DNA of 64,000 nt from Solwaraspora sp. WMMA2056 (GTDB taxonomy: Bacteria > Actinomycetota > Actinomycetes > Mycobacteriales > Micromonosporaceae), in assembly GCF_030345095.1 (NCBI RefSeq), contig NZ_CP128360.1, positions 6,882,001 through 6,946,000 of the forward strand, read 5' to 3'. Position 1 is the stretch's first letter, and every line of letters begins with the position of its first letter. Positions 28,347-38,128 of the stretch are shown piece by piece. The position numbers and the translations under genes were made by a program. Under the pieces are notes generated by a model. That model saw nothing but the letters and a program-made list of their open reading frames with translations, was not told where the DNA came from and searched no databases.

Positions 28347-28760
28347 ATGGCCAGACCCCCGCTGCCGCAGGACATGGTCGAGATGCTGGGCCGGCCCAAT
28401 CCGGCGGTGATGGGCACGGTGAGCCCGCGCGACAGCGCGCCGGTGACCGTCGCCACCTGGTACCTCTGGGACGACGGCCGGGTGCTGCTGAACCTCGACG
28501 GCCGGCGCAGACGGCTGGCGCATCTGCGGACCGACCCCCGGGTGTCGCTGACCGTGCTCGACGGCGACTCCTGGTACCGGCACGTGAGTCTGCACGGCAC
28601 GGTGGAGCTGATGCCCGACCCGGAGCTGACCGACATCGACCGGCTGGCCCGGCACTACACCGGGGACCGCTACGCCGACCGGGAGCATCCCCGGGTGTCG
28701 GCGTGGCTGACGGTCTCGACCTACCACTCCTGGGGCTTCGACAAGGCGCTCGGCGACTGA
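28347..28760 (+). CDS. PPOX-class F420-dependent oxidoreductase-like protein
   Basis: 137 residues from ATG 28347 behind GGAG. The split beta-barrel of the pyridoxamine-phosphate-oxidase/F420 (FDOR-B) superfamily is recognised from the N-terminal PAVMGTVSPRDSAPVTVATWYLWDDG, the LRTDPRVSLTVLD strand-turn and HVSLHGTVELMPDP. Such proteins bind F420, FMN or haem and often reduce or sequester small molecules. The specific substrate is unknown. The downstream glyS gene is on the same strand, 119 bp away. Confidence 0.85.
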   Translation: MARPPLPQDMVEMLGRPNPAVMGTVSPRDSAPVTVATWYLWDDGRVLLNLDGRRRRLAHLRTDPRVSLTVLDGDSWYRHVSLHGTVELMPDPELTDIDRLARHYTGDRYADREHPRVSAWLTVSTYHSWGFDKALGD

Positions 28761-28879
28761 CGTACGGAGGCCGGGGAACCGGCGGTGGCCGGGTAAATAG
28801 AATGGCCCGGAATCATCCGCCGCCGGCGCGACACCCCTGCCCCGGGGTCGCCTGCCGGCACCAAACCTGGGAGTCGATC

Positions 28880-31800
28880 GTGCTGACGATGCAGGACGCG
28901 CTGGCCCGCCTCGCGGCGTACTGGGCCGAGCAGGGCTGCCTGACGGTCCAGCCGATGAACACCGAGGTCGGCGCCGGTACGCTCAACCCGGCCACCTTCC
29001 TGCGGGTGCTCGGGCCGGAACCGTGGCGGGTCGCGTACGTCGAACCGTCGGTGCGTCCGGACGACGCCCGGTACGGCGAGAATCCCAACCGGATCCAGAC
29101 CCACACCCAGTTCCAGGTGATCCTCAAGCCGGAGCCCGGCGACGCCCAGGAGCTCTACCTGGGCAGCCTGGCCGCGCTCGGCATCGACGTCGCCGCGCAC
29201 GACGTCCGGTTCGTCGAGGACAACTGGGCATCGCCGGCGCTGGGTGCCTGGGGGCTGGGCTGGGAGGTCTGGCTGGACGGGCTGGAGATCACCCAGTTCA
29301 CGTACTTTCAGCAGGCCGGTGGGATCAACCTGGACGTGCCGTCGGTGGAGATCACCTACGGCATCGAGCGGATCATGATGGCGCTGCAGGGGGTGCGGCA
29401 CTTCAAGGAGATCGCCTACGCGCCCGGCGTCTCGTACGGCGAGATCTTCGGACCGGGCGAGTACGAGATGAGCCGCTACTACCTCGACGACGCCGACGTC
29501 GCCACCAACCGGCAGCTGCTCGACCTGTACGCCGCCGAGGCGCAGCGGATGATCGACGCCGGGCTGCCGGTGCCGGCGCACAGCTTCGTGCTCAAGTGCT
29601 CGCAGGCGTTCAACGTGCTCGACGCCCGGGGCGCGGTCTCCACCGCCGAGCGGGCCACCGAGTTCGCCCGGATGCGCCGGCTCGCCGGCGAGGTGGCGCA
29701 GTTGTGGGTGCGTCGACGCCAGGAGCTGGGGCACCCGCTCGGTGTGGTGGCCCCGGCCCAGCCCGGCCAGGCGGACACCTCGGCGGGGCCGGCGGACACC
29801 GGACAGGCGGACACGTCGGGCGGACCGGCCGACGCGGCCCGGCAGCTGGTGTTCGAGATCGGCACCGAGGAGATGCCGCCGTCGGAGGTGCGTTCGGCCC
29901 GCCAGCAGGTCGCCAAGCTGGTCACCGACCGGCTGGCCGCCACCCGGCTGGCGCACGGCGACGTGCGGGTGCTGGCCACCCCGCGCCGGCTGGTCGCGAT
30001 CGTCGACGCGGTCGCCGCCCGCGAGCCGGACCACACCCGCACGGTACGCGGCCCGAAGGTCGTCGCCGGGTTCCGCCCGGACGGCACGCCCACCCCTGCG
30101 GCGGCGGGCTTCGCCCGGTCCCAGGGGGTCGAGGTGAGCGAGCTGGCGCAGGTGGAGATCGGCGGCGTACCGCATCTGGCGGTGTTGCGCGACGAGCCCG
30201 GCCGCCCGGCCGCGCAGGTCCTCACCGAGGTGCTCGCCGGGGTGGTCACCGGCCTGCGGTCGGCGAAGAACATGCGCTGGCGGGATCCGCAGTTGGCCTT
30301 CACCCGGCCGGTCCGGTGGCTGCTGGCGCTCTGGGGTGACGTGGTGGTGCCGGTGGAGGTGTCCACGGTGGCCGCCGGTCGGACCACCCGGGTGCACCGT
30401 ACCGCCGCCACGTCGACGGTCCCGGTGGCCGACGCGGAGAGTTACCTGACGACGGTGCGCGACGCCGGCATCGTGGTGGACCCGGACGAACGCCGGGAGA
30501 TCATCGCCGCCGCCGCCGGGGAGCTGTCCGGCAGCGTCGGCGGCCGGGTCGACCTGGCCGGCGAGGCCGGGCTGCTGACCCAGGTGGTGGATCTGGTCGA
30601 GCAGCCGACGCCGCTGCTGGGCGGCTTCGAGCAGCGGTACCTGGAGCTACCGGAGGCGGTGCTGGCGACGGTGATGCGCAAGCACCAGCGGTACCTGCCG
30701 GTGCGCGGCGCCGACGGAGCGCTGCTGCCGCACTTCGTGGCGGTCGCCAACGGCGCCATCGACACCGACCTGGTGCGGGCCGGCAACGAGGCGGTGCTGC
30801 GGGCCCGCTACGAGGACGCGGCGTTCTTCTACCGGGCCGACCGGGCGACCCCGGTGGCCGAGCTGCGGTCGCGGCTGGACCGGTTGACCTTCACCGACAA
30901 GCTGGGGTCGATGGCCGACCGGGCCGACCGGATCGCCGGGCTCGCCGGGGAGTTGGCCGAGCTGGTCACGCTCTCCGAGGTGGAGCGGCGGACGCTGGCC
31001 CGGGCCGCCGAGCTGGTCAAGTTCGATCTCGGTTCGCAGCTGGTCACCGAGATGACCAGCCTGGCCGGGGTGATGGCCCGCGACTACGCGGCGCACGCCG
31101 GCGAGTCGGCGGAGGTCGCCGAGGCGGTCTTCGAGGCGGAGTTGCCGCGCAGCACCGGGGACCAGTTGCCGCAGTCGCTGCCCGGCGCGGTGCTGTCGCT
31201 GGCCGACCGGTTGGACCTGGTGACCGGGTTGGCCGCCACGGTCGGCATGCCGACGGGCAGCAGTGACCCGTTCGCCATCCGGCGGGCGGTGCTGGGGTTG
31301 CTGGCGGTGCACCGCAGCCAGCCGGGGCTGGCCGGGGTCTCGCTGGCCGCCGGGCTGGCGCTGACGGCCCGGCGTCAGCCGGTGCCGGTCGACGACGCGG
31401 TGCTGGCCGAGATCGGCGAGTTCCTGACCCGCCGGCTGGAGCAGCTGCTCACCGAGGAGGGTCAGCCGGTGGACCGGGTCCGGGCGGTGCTGCCGCACGC
31501 CGACCGGCCGCAGCTGGTGGACCGGCTGCTGGCCCAGTTGGACCGGCTGCTCGGCGACGCGCAGTTCCGGGCGTTGGCCGAGGCGGTGCAGCGGGCCCGG
31601 CGGATCGTGCCGGCCGAGGTGCCGGCCGGCTACGACCCGGCGCTGCTCACCGAGCCGGCCGAGGTACGGCTGCACGAGATGGTCAAGCAGGTGCAGGCCG
31701 ATCTGGACCACACTGTGGATCTGGACCGGTTCACCGAGATCGCCGGCCGGTTGACCGACCCGGTCAACGCCTTCTTCGACGACGTGTTCGTGATGGCCGA

Positions 31801-31894
31801 GGACCAGCGGCTGCGCCAGGCCCGGTTGGGCCTGCTCGCGACGGTCGCGGGGCTGGCCGCCGACGTCCTGGACTGGCCGCAGCTTCGGATGTGA
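28880..31894 (+). CDS. glyS: Glycyl-tRNA synthetase, fused alpha and beta subunits (GlyQS)
   Basis: 1,004 residues, joining the two chains that are separate in most bacteria. The alpha part (about 1-290) opens MTMQDALARLAAYWAEQGC and shows NPNRIQTHTQFQVILKPEPG and QQAGGINLDVPSVEITYG, typical of the bacterial class II GlyQ. A 35-residue Gly/Ala/Asp linker with an ADTSxGPAD repeat leads to the beta part, which starts LVFEIGTEEMPPSEVRSARQQ and runs through HD-like and anticodon-binding regions (VMRKHQRYLPV, ANGAIDTDLVRAGNE). The GTG at 28880 follows GGGAG; ATG 28889 is the alternative. A TAGAAT hexamer upstream near 28797 could be a -10 box. Confidence 0.94.
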   Translation: MLTMQDALARLAAYWAEQGCLTVQPMNTEVGAGTLNPATFLRVLGPEPWRVAYVEPSVRPDDARYGENPNRIQTHTQFQVILKPEPGDAQELYLGSLAALGIDVAAHDVRFVEDNWASPALGAWGLGWEVWLDGLEITQFTYFQQAGGINLDVPSVEITYGIERIMMALQGVRHFKEIAYAPGVSYGEIFGPGEYEMSRYYLDDADVATNRQLLDLYAAEAQRMIDAGLPVPAHSFVLKCSQAFNVLDARGAVSTAERATEFARMRRLAGEVAQLWVRRRQELGHPLGVVAPAQPGQADTSAGPADTGQADTSGGPADAARQLVFEIGTEEMPPSEVRSARQQVAKLVTDRLAATRLAHGDVRVLATPRRLVAIVDAVAAREPDHTRTVRGPKVVAGFRPDGTPTPAAAGFARSQGVEVSELAQVEIGGVPHLAVLRDEPGRPAAQVLTEVLAGVVTGLRSAKNMRWRDPQLAFTRPVRWLLALWGDVVVPVEVSTVAAGRTTRVHRTAATSTVPVADAESYLTTVRDAGIVVDPDERREIIAAAAGELSGSVGGRVDLAGEAGLLTQVVDLVEQPTPLLGGFEQRYLELPEAVLATVMRKHQRYLPVRGADGALLPHFVAVANGAIDTDLVRAGNEAVLRARYEDAAFFYRADRATPVAELRSRLDRLTFTDKLGSMADRADRIAGLAGELAELVTLSEVERRTLARAAELVKFDLGSQLVTEMTSLAGVMARDYAAHAGESAEVAEAVFEAELPRSTGDQLPQSLPGAVLSLADRLDLVTGLAATVGMPTGSSDPFAIRRAVLGLLAVHRSQPGLAGVSLAAGLALTARRQPVPVDDAVLAEIGEFLTRRLEQLLTEEGQPVDRVRAVLPHADRPQLVDRLLAQLDRLLGDAQFRALAEAVQRARRIVPAEVPAGYDPALLTEPAEVRLHEMVKQVQADLDHTVDLDRFTEIAGRLTDPVNAFFDDVFVMAEDQRLRQARLGLLATVAGLAADVLDWPQLRM

Positions 31895-31959
31895 CCGTCG
31901 CACGCCCAGATCGTCTCGGGGTGTAACGCCCGCCGGGCCGCTCCACGCTCGACCCTGGG

Positions 31960-32031
31960 GCGGCCACGACAAGGCCGCCGACCTGCCCTTTTCACACCCC
32001 GCCGGTGTCGCAACGACCGCCGGCGGGGTGT
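31960..32031 (+). terminator. Tandem hairpins after glyS, probable terminator
   Basis: A small hairpin GCGGCC-N7-GGCCGC (31960-31978) is followed by a strong one: ACACCCCGCCGG (31994-32005) pairs perfectly with CCGGCGGGGTGT (32020-32031) around a 14-nt loop. There is no T-run, as usual for actinobacterial terminators. It lies 65-140 bp after the glyS stop. Confidence 0.7.
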
Positions 32032-32039
32032 TGCGCGTG

Positions 32040-32223
32040 ACCTCGGTTATAAAACCGTTACATATTCAACTCTTGCCGGAAACAGAGCCGGCAGTCCCTA
32101 ATTTGTCCAACGGCTTAACAAAACATCGGTGAACGCGTCGTGGCAGCACGTTCACCGAGCACGACGGGAAGGCCATCGGCCGGGTCGACCCGGCACCCCT
32201 GTTCACCAGGACGAGGAGACCCC
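32040..32223 (+). promoter_or_regulatory. A/T-rich leader of the ThuA-type gene with inverted repeats
   Basis: This stretch is strikingly A/T-rich against its surroundings. CGGTT-ATAA-AACCG lies near 32045-32058, and the 9-bp perfect repeat CGGTGAACG (32127-32135) / CGTTCACCG (32149-32157) has a 13-nt spacer. TAATTT near 32098-32103 could be a -10 box, but no well-spaced -35 is seen. The 9-bp repeat lies 67-97 bp before the GTG and could be an operator or a leader hairpin. Function inferred from position only. Confidence 0.45.
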
Positions 32224-35200
32224 GTGTCCCGAACCCGCCGACGCCATGCTCCGCGTGGCCCCATCACCGCCGCACTGCTATCACTGTCCATGTTGTCCAC
32301 AATGCTGCTCGGCGCCCCCGCCGCGCAGGCCGCCCCGACCACCCCTGGTACCCCGGCCGAGCAGCCCGCGCCGGCCGCAGTCGACGACCCGTACTCGGTC
32401 CTGGTCTTCTCCAAGACCGCCGGCTTCCGGCACGCCTCGATCCCGGCCGGTATCGCCGCGATCCAGCAGCTCGGCGCGGCCAACAACTTCACCGTCGACA
32501 CCACCGAGAACAGCGCCGCCTTCACCGACGAGAACCTGGCCAACTACCGGGCGGTGATCTGGCTCTCCACCACCGGTGACGTCCTCGACCCCGACCAGCA
32601 GGCCGCGTTCGAGCGCTACATCCAGGCCGGCGGCGGGTACGTGGGCATCCACGCCGCCTCCGACACCGAGTACAGCTGGCCCTGGTACGGCGAACTCGTC
32701 GGTGCCTACTTCGCCAGCCACCCGGCCAACCAGACCGCCACGGTCAAGGTGGAGGACAACGCCCACCCGGCCACCGCCGGGCTGCCGGCCGAGTGGTCCC
32801 GCTACGACGAGTGGTACAACTTCCGGACCAACCCGCGTGGCGACGTGCACGTGCTGGCCAGCCTGGACGAGTCCAGCTACTCGGTCGGCTCCGGCGCGAT
32901 GGGCGCCGACCACCCGATCGCCTGGTGCCGCGACTACGACGGCGGCCGCGCCTGGTACACCGGGATGGGTCACACCGACGAGTCGTTCGCCGAACCGGAG
33001 TTCCTGACGCACCTGCTCGGCGGGATCCAGTCGGTGGCCGGCGTCGTCGAGTCCGACTGCGGCGCGTCGCTGACCGAGAGCTTCGAGAAGATCACCCTGG
33101 ACAGCAACACCAGCAACCCGATGGAGCTGGACGTAGCTCCGGACGGGCGAGTCTTCTACATCGAGCGCGACGGCCGGGTGCAGATCGTCAAGCCGGACAC
33201 CGGCAGCACGGTCACCGCGATCGACCTCGACGTGTTCACCGGCAACGAGGACGGCCTGATCGGCATCCGGCTCGACCCGGACTTCGCCGACAACGGCTGG
33301 GTCTACCTCTACTACGCCCGCAACGACGGCGTCGCCCGCAACCTGCTGTCCCGGTTCACCGTCGTCGGCGACAGCATCGACCTGGCGAGCGAGAAGGTCG
33401 TGCTGCAGGTCGACACGCAACGCAACACCTGCTGCCACGCCGGCGGCACCATGGCCTTCGACAGCGACGGCAACCTGTACCTGGCCACCGGGGACAACAC
33501 CAACCCGTTCGAGTCGAGCGCCTACACCCCGATCGACGAGCGGGCCGGCCGGCAGGACTACGACGCGCAGCGGACCTCCGGCAACACCAACGACCTGCGC
33601 GGCAAGGTGATCCGGATCCACCCGGAGGACGACGGGACGTACACCATCCCGGAGGGCAACCTGTTCGCACCGGGCACCGCGCAGACCCGCCCGGAGATCT
33701 TCGCGATGGGCTTCCGTAACCCGTTCCGGATGGGCATCGACCCGGCCACCGACACGCTCTACGTCGCCGACTACGGCCCGGACGCCAACTCGGACAACCC
33801 CAACCGGGGCCCGCGGGGTCTGGTCGAGTGGAACATCGTCGACACTCCCGGTAACTACGGCTGGCCGTACTGCACCGGGACGAACGAGGCGTACAACGAC
33901 TACCAGTTCCCGTCCGGCCCGAGCGGCGCCAAGTTCGACTGCTCGGCCCCGGTGAACGACTCCCCCAACAACACCGGCCTGACCAACCTGCCGCCGGCGA
34001 TCCCGGCCACCGTCGACTACGGCTACAGCGGCGACCCGCGCTACCCCGAAATCGGTGGCGGTGGCGCGCCGATGGGCGGCCCGGTCTACCGCTACGACGC
34101 CGATCTGGTCTCCGACCGCAAGTGGCCGGCCTACTACGACGGCAAGGCGCTGCTCGGTGAGTGGAACCAGTCGAAGATGTACACGATGCAGGTCAGTGCC
34201 GACGGCACCGAACTGATCGACATCAACCAGCTGCTGACCGGGATGAGCTTCATCCGGCCGATGGACTTCGAGTTCGGCCCGGACGGCGCGCTGTACATGA
34301 TCGAATGGGGCAGCGGCTTCGGCGGCAACAACGACGACTCCGGGGTCTACCGGATCGACTACATCGCCGGGGCCCGCGCACCGATCGCCCAGGCCAGCGC
34401 CACCCCGACCTCCGGGCCGGCACCGCTGACCGTGCAGTTCTCCAGCGCCGGCTCCCGGGACCCCGACGGCGGGGACCTCACCTACGCGTGGACGTTCGGT
34501 GACGGTGCCACCTCGGACCAGGCCAACCCGAGCCACACGTACGCCGAGGCGGGCAGCTACACCGCACAGCTCACCGTGACCAACCCGAACGGGCGGACCG
34601 CGGTGGCCAACGTACCGGTGACGGTCGGCAACACCGCGCCGACGGTGGAAATCACCTTCCCGCCGGCCGGTGGCTTCTTCAACTGGGGCGACCAGGTCGA
34701 GTACACCATCACCGTCACCGACCCGGAGGACGGCGAGATCGACTGTGACCGGGTGCAGCTGCAGGTGCTGCTCGGCCACGACGAGCACGCCCACCCGCTG
34801 GACCAGCACACCGGCTGCTCCGGCGTGGTGCAGACCCAGCTCGCCGACGGTCACGGCGCCGAAGCGGACGTCTTCACCGTCTTCGAGGCCACCTACACCG
34901 ACAACGGCGGCGTCGCCGGCGCCGGGCCGCTCACCGGCCGGGCGATCGAGCTGCTGCAGCCCAAGCGCAAGCAGGCCGAGTACTACACGGTCACCGGGCG
35001 GGTGGCGGACGCCACCGGCGGCGGCGACCCGGGCGTCCAGGTGGAAGCCTCCAGCGACCCGGCCGGCGGCGGCGACAACATCGGATTCATCGAGGACGGC
35101 GACTGGTGGTCGGTCGACCCGGCCAGCCTGACCGGCATCGACGAGATCCGGTTCCGGGTCGCCTCGGCGGCCAACGGCGGTCGGATCGAGGTCCGGGCCG

Positions 35201-38055
35201 ACGCGGCCGACGGTCCGCTGGTGGCCACGGCCACCGTACCGGGCACCGGGGGCTGGCAGTCCTGGACCAACGTCACCGCACCGGTCACCGGCGCGCTGGA
35301 CAGCGGAACGCTGTTCTTCGTCGCCCGGGACCCGGCCGGCGGCACCGGTTCGCTGTTCAACGTCAACTGGATGGACTTCATCGGCCGGGGCGTGACCGAC
35401 AACGCGCCGCCGCAGGTCACCGTGACCGCGACCCCGACGTCCGGCACCGCGCCGGTCACCGTCGCGTTCACCGGTACGGCGACCGACGCCGAAGGCGACA
35501 CCCCGTTGACGTACGCCTGGGACTTCGGTGACGGCGGCACCGCCGACACGCTGGAGGCCAGCCGTACGTACGCCGTACCGGGGACGTTCACCGCCGTGCT
35601 GACGGTGACCGACGCCCGGGGCGCGCAGTCCTCGGCGTACACCCAGATCCGGGTGGAGGCACCGAACACGTCCTGCTTCGGGGCGCGCTCGGACGACTTC
35701 CTCGGCGACGAGCTGGACCGCGACCGGTGGACGATTGTCCGGGAGAACCAGCTCTACTCGGTCTCCGACGGCGTACTGCGGCTGCCGACCGGCGTCGGTG
35801 ACCTGTACGGCTCCCGCAACGACGCCACCAACCTGGTGCTGCAGCCGGTGCCGTCCGGTGCCTGGCAGGCCACCACCAAGGTCACCCTGCCGGTGACCGC
35901 CAACTACCAGCAGGCGGGTCTGCTGCTCTACGGCGACGACGCCAACTACGCGAAGGTGGATCTGCTCTACAACGGTTCCCGCCGGGTGGAGTTCATCCGG
36001 GAGACCGCCGGTACGCCGCGCAACGAGGGTGCCGACGCCACCGACGCACCCGCCGGTGACACCATCTACCTGCGGTTGACCAGCGACGGCACGAACGTCA
36101 CGGCGGCCATGTCGGCCGACGGGCAGACGTTCACCCCGGTCGGTCGGTCGGCGGCGCTGGCCGGCATCGTCAACCCGCAGGTCGGGGTGTTCGCCCTCAA
36201 CGGTGGCACCGAGGCGCCGGTGGTCGACGCCTTGTTCGACTGGTTCCAGTTCACGCCGGACGCGCCGGACGGGCCGGTCGAGGCCTCCGACGAGTTCGAC
36301 GGCGACGCGCTGGACAAGTGCCGGTGGGACGCCATCGTTCGGGAGGACGCGGCCGCGTACCGGGTCGCCGACGGGGCGTTGACCATCGACGTGCCCAACG
36401 GGGACATCTACACCGGGGACAACACCGGGCCGACGAACTTCATCCTGCAGACCGCCCCCGAGGGCGACTGGACGATGGAGACGAAAGTCGACGGCAGCCT
36501 GCTGAACGAGCAGTACCAGCAGGGCGGTCTGCTCGTGTACGCCGACGACGACAACTACCTGAAGTTGGACTTCGTCACGGACAACTCGGCAGGCTCGGCG
36601 GTCAGCCGGCGGATCGAGTTCCGCAGTGAGATCGACGCCGTGGTCCAGAACCCGCAGCCGCAGGTCACCGGGTTGACCTCCGGGGTGTGGTACCTGCGGG
36701 TGTCCCGGGCTGGTGACGTCTTCACAGCCGAGTACTCGGCGGACGGCACCACCTGGACGGCGTTCGAGTCGCTGACCAGCACGGCGGTCGGGGCCAACCC
36801 GAAGATCGGGGTGTTCACCCTCAGCGGCAACCAGACGGCGTCGAAGCCGGTCTCGTTCGACTACTTCCGGTTGACCACCCCGTCGACGGAGGAGGACACC
36901 ACCGCACCGGTGACCAGCGCGACCGTCACCGGGTCCGGCGAGCCGGTCGACGGCTGGTACCCGGGTGACGTCACGGTCACCCTGGCCGCCACCGACAACG
37001 ACGGCGGCAGCGGGGTGGCGGGCACCGAGTACTCGCTCGACGACGAGACCGGCTGGACGACGTACACCGCGCCGGTGACGGTGACCGGCGACGGCGAGCA
37101 CGAGCTGCGGTTCCGCTCCACCGACGCCGCCGGCAACGTCGAGGAGGCCGGGTCGGTCACGTTCAAGATCGACGGTACGGCGCCGGTCAGCTCTGCGGAG
37201 TTCGCCCCGGCGAACGACAACGGGTGGCACGACGGCACCATCCCGGTGGTGCTGGCGGCCACCGACGCCGGTTCCGGCGTGGCGCTGCTGGAGTGGTCGC
37301 TCGACGGTGGTGACTGGACGCCGTACACCGAGCCGGTGGCGATCAGTGGTGACGGCGAGCACGAGCTGCTGTACCGGGCCACCGACGCGGTCGGCAACGT
37401 CGAGGCGCTCAAGTCGGCCGTGGTCAAGATCGACGGCACGAAGCCGACGCTGCTGATCTCCGGCGTGGCCGACGGTCAGCTCTACGGCGACAGCCAGGAC
37501 GTCCGGGTGTCGTGGCAGGCGGTCGACCCGACCTCCGGTATCGCGACCGTGGTCGGCACGCTCAACGGCCAGCCGTACGCCAACAACACGCTGCAGGCCA
37601 TGTACGACCTGCCGCTGGGGATGCACGAGTTGACGGTGACGGCGACCGACAAGGCGGGCAACCGTACCGCCTCGACGGTCCGGTTCTTCGTGACCACGTC
37701 GTTCCGGGACATGCAGAGCCTGATCGACCGGTTCAAGGCGACCGGGCAGCTGTCCAACCTCGCGCACCGCAAGCTGTCCAACAAGCTGGACGCGGCGCGG
37801 CTGTCCGAGGCCGAAGGCAAGGACAAGCGGGCGGTGCAGCAGTTGACCGCCTTCAAGGCCCTCGCCACCGACCCGGCGTTGGTGACCGACACCGACGTGC
37901 GGGACACCATGGTCCGCGACGCGGACGCGATGATCGTGCGCCTCGGCGGCACGGCCAGCGCGGCCGGAGTGCAGGCCAACGGTGGTAAGCCGGTGACCGG
38001 TGCGGGTCGGCTCGCGGAAGACCCGACCCGGATCGATCCGGACCAGCAACTCTGA
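32224..38055 (+). CDS. Giant secreted ThuA / glucose-sorbosone dehydrogenase-like multidomain protein with PKD, CBM6, LamG-like and FIMAH domains
   Basis: 1,943 residues from GTG 32224 behind GAGGAG. A signal peptide (SRTRRRHAPRGPITAALLS..., cleavage about APAAQA) is followed by: a ThuA-like trehalose-utilisation domain (about 45-285; LVFSKTAGFRHAS, GGGYVGIHAASDTEYSWPWY); a soluble PQQ-type glucose/sorbosone dehydrogenase beta-propeller (about 290-720; GNEDGLIGIRLDPDF, RGKVIRIHPEDD, MGFRNPFRMG); PKD 1; an Ig-like segment; a CBM6-like module (about 920-1060); PKD 2; two LamG/DUF1349-like modules starting DDFLGDELDRDRW and DEFDGDALDKCRW; two OmpL47-type repeats ending FKIDGTAP/VKIDGTKP; an Ig-like domain; and a C-terminal FIMAH helical domain. 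A role in binding and oxidising extracellular sugars or glycans is likely. No sortase motif or membrane anchor is seen. Confidence 0.92.
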   Translation: MSRTRRRHAPRGPITAALLSLSMLSTMLLGAPAAQAAPTTPGTPAEQPAPAAVDDPYSVLVFSKTAGFRHASIPAGIAAIQQLGAANNFTVDTTENSAAFTDENLANYRAVIWLSTTGDVLDPDQQAAFERYIQAGGGYVGIHAASDTEYSWPWYGELVGAYFASHPANQTATVKVEDNAHPATAGLPAEWSRYDEWYNFRTNPRGDVHVLASLDESSYSVGSGAMGADHPIAWCRDYDGGRAWYTGMGHTDESFAEPEFLTHLLGGIQSVAGVVESDCGASLTESFEKITLDSNTSNPMELDVAPDGRVFYIERDGRVQIVKPDTGSTVTAIDLDVFTGNEDGLIGIRLDPDFADNGWVYLYYARNDGVARNLLSRFTVVGDSIDLASEKVVLQVDTQRNTCCHAGGTMAFDSDGNLYLATGDNTNPFESSAYTPIDERAGRQDYDAQRTSGNTNDLRGKVIRIHPEDDGTYTIPEGNLFAPGTAQTRPEIFAMGFRNPFRMGIDPATDTLYVADYGPDANSDNPNRGPRGLVEWNIVDTPGNYGWPYCTGTNEAYNDYQFPSGPSGAKFDCSAPVNDSPNNTGLTNLPPAIPATVDYGYSGDPRYPEIGGGGAPMGGPVYRYDADLVSDRKWPAYYDGKALLGEWNQSKMYTMQVSADGTELIDINQLLTGMSFIRPMDFEFGPDGALYMIEWGSGFGGNNDDSGVYRIDYIAGARAPIAQASATPTSGPAPLTVQFSSAGSRDPDGGDLTYAWTFGDGATSDQANPSHTYAEAGSYTAQLTVTNPNGRTAVANVPVTVGNTAPTVEITFPPAGGFFNWGDQVEYTITVTDPEDGEIDCDRVQLQVLLGHDEHAHPLDQHTGCSGVVQTQLADGHGAEADVFTVFEATYTDNGGVAGAGPLTGRAIELLQPKRKQAEYYTVTGRVADATGGGDPGVQVEASSDPAGGGDNIGFIEDGDWWSVDPASLTGIDEIRFRVASAANGGRIEVRADAADGPLVATATVPGTGGWQSWTNVTAPVTGALDSGTLFFVARDPAGGTGSLFNVNWMDFIGRGVTDNAPPQVTVTATPTSGTAPVTVAFTGTATDAEGDTPLTYAWDFGDGGTADTLEASRTYAVPGTFTAVLTVTDARGAQSSAYTQIRVEAPNTSCFGARSDDFLGDELDRDRWTIVRENQLYSVSDGVLRLPTGVGDLYGSRNDATNLVLQPVPSGAWQATTKVTLPVTANYQQAGLLLYGDDANYAKVDLLYNGSRRVEFIRETAGTPRNEGADATDAPAGDTIYLRLTSDGTNVTAAMSADGQTFTPVGRSAALAGIVNPQVGVFALNGGTEAPVVDALFDWFQFTPDAPDGPVEASDEFDGDALDKCRWDAIVREDAAAYRVADGALTIDVPNGDIYTGDNTGPTNFILQTAPEGDWTMETKVDGSLLNEQYQQGGLLVYADDDNYLKLDFVTDNSAGSAVSRRIEFRSEIDAVVQNPQPQVTGLTSGVWYLRVSRAGDVFTAEYSADGTTWTAFESLTSTAVGANPKIGVFTLSGNQTASKPVSFDYFRLTTPSTEEDTTAPVTSATVTGSGEPVDGWYPGDVTVTLAATDNDGGSGVAGTEYSLDDETGWTTYTAPVTVTGDGEHELRFRSTDAAGNVEEAGSVTFKIDGTAPVSSAEFAPANDNGWHDGTIPVVLAATDAGSGVALLEWSLDGGDWTPYTEPVAISGDGEHELLYRATDAVGNVEALKSAVVKIDGTKPTLLISGVADGQLYGDSQDVRVSWQAVDPTSGIATVVGTLNGQPYANNTLQAMYDLPLGMHELTVTATDKAGNRTASTVRFFVTTSFRDMQSLIDRFKATGQLSNLAHRKLSNKLDAARLSEAEGKDKRAVQQLTAFKALATDPALVTDTDVRDTMVRDADAMIVRLGGTASAAGVQANGGKPVTGAGRLAEDPTRIDPDQQL

Positions 38056-38059
38056 TGGT

Positions 38060-38111
38060 GGTCGGCCCCGTCCCGCCTGCGTCCGTGGGTGGGGCGGGGC
38101 CGACCCTTTTT
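38060..38111 (+). terminator. Intrinsic terminator between the ThuA-type gene and the FixH-like gene
   Basis: Immediately after the stop at 38055 a GC-rich stem (GGTCGGCCCCGTCCC against GGGGCGGGGCCGACC, a single mismatch) is closed over a loop of about 19 nt and followed by TTTTT (38107-38111). This is a textbook rho-independent terminator, unusual in this genome for its T-run. The next start codon is only 18 bp further, so it may partly attenuate a shared transcript. Confidence 0.85.
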
Positions 38112-38128
38112 CCGTACGAGGAGTGATT

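Noticed and set aside
28761-28879. T-box or glycine riboswitch before glyS
   Set aside because: Only small GC-rich hairpins are seen; no specifier loop, T-box sequence or glycine-aptamer core.
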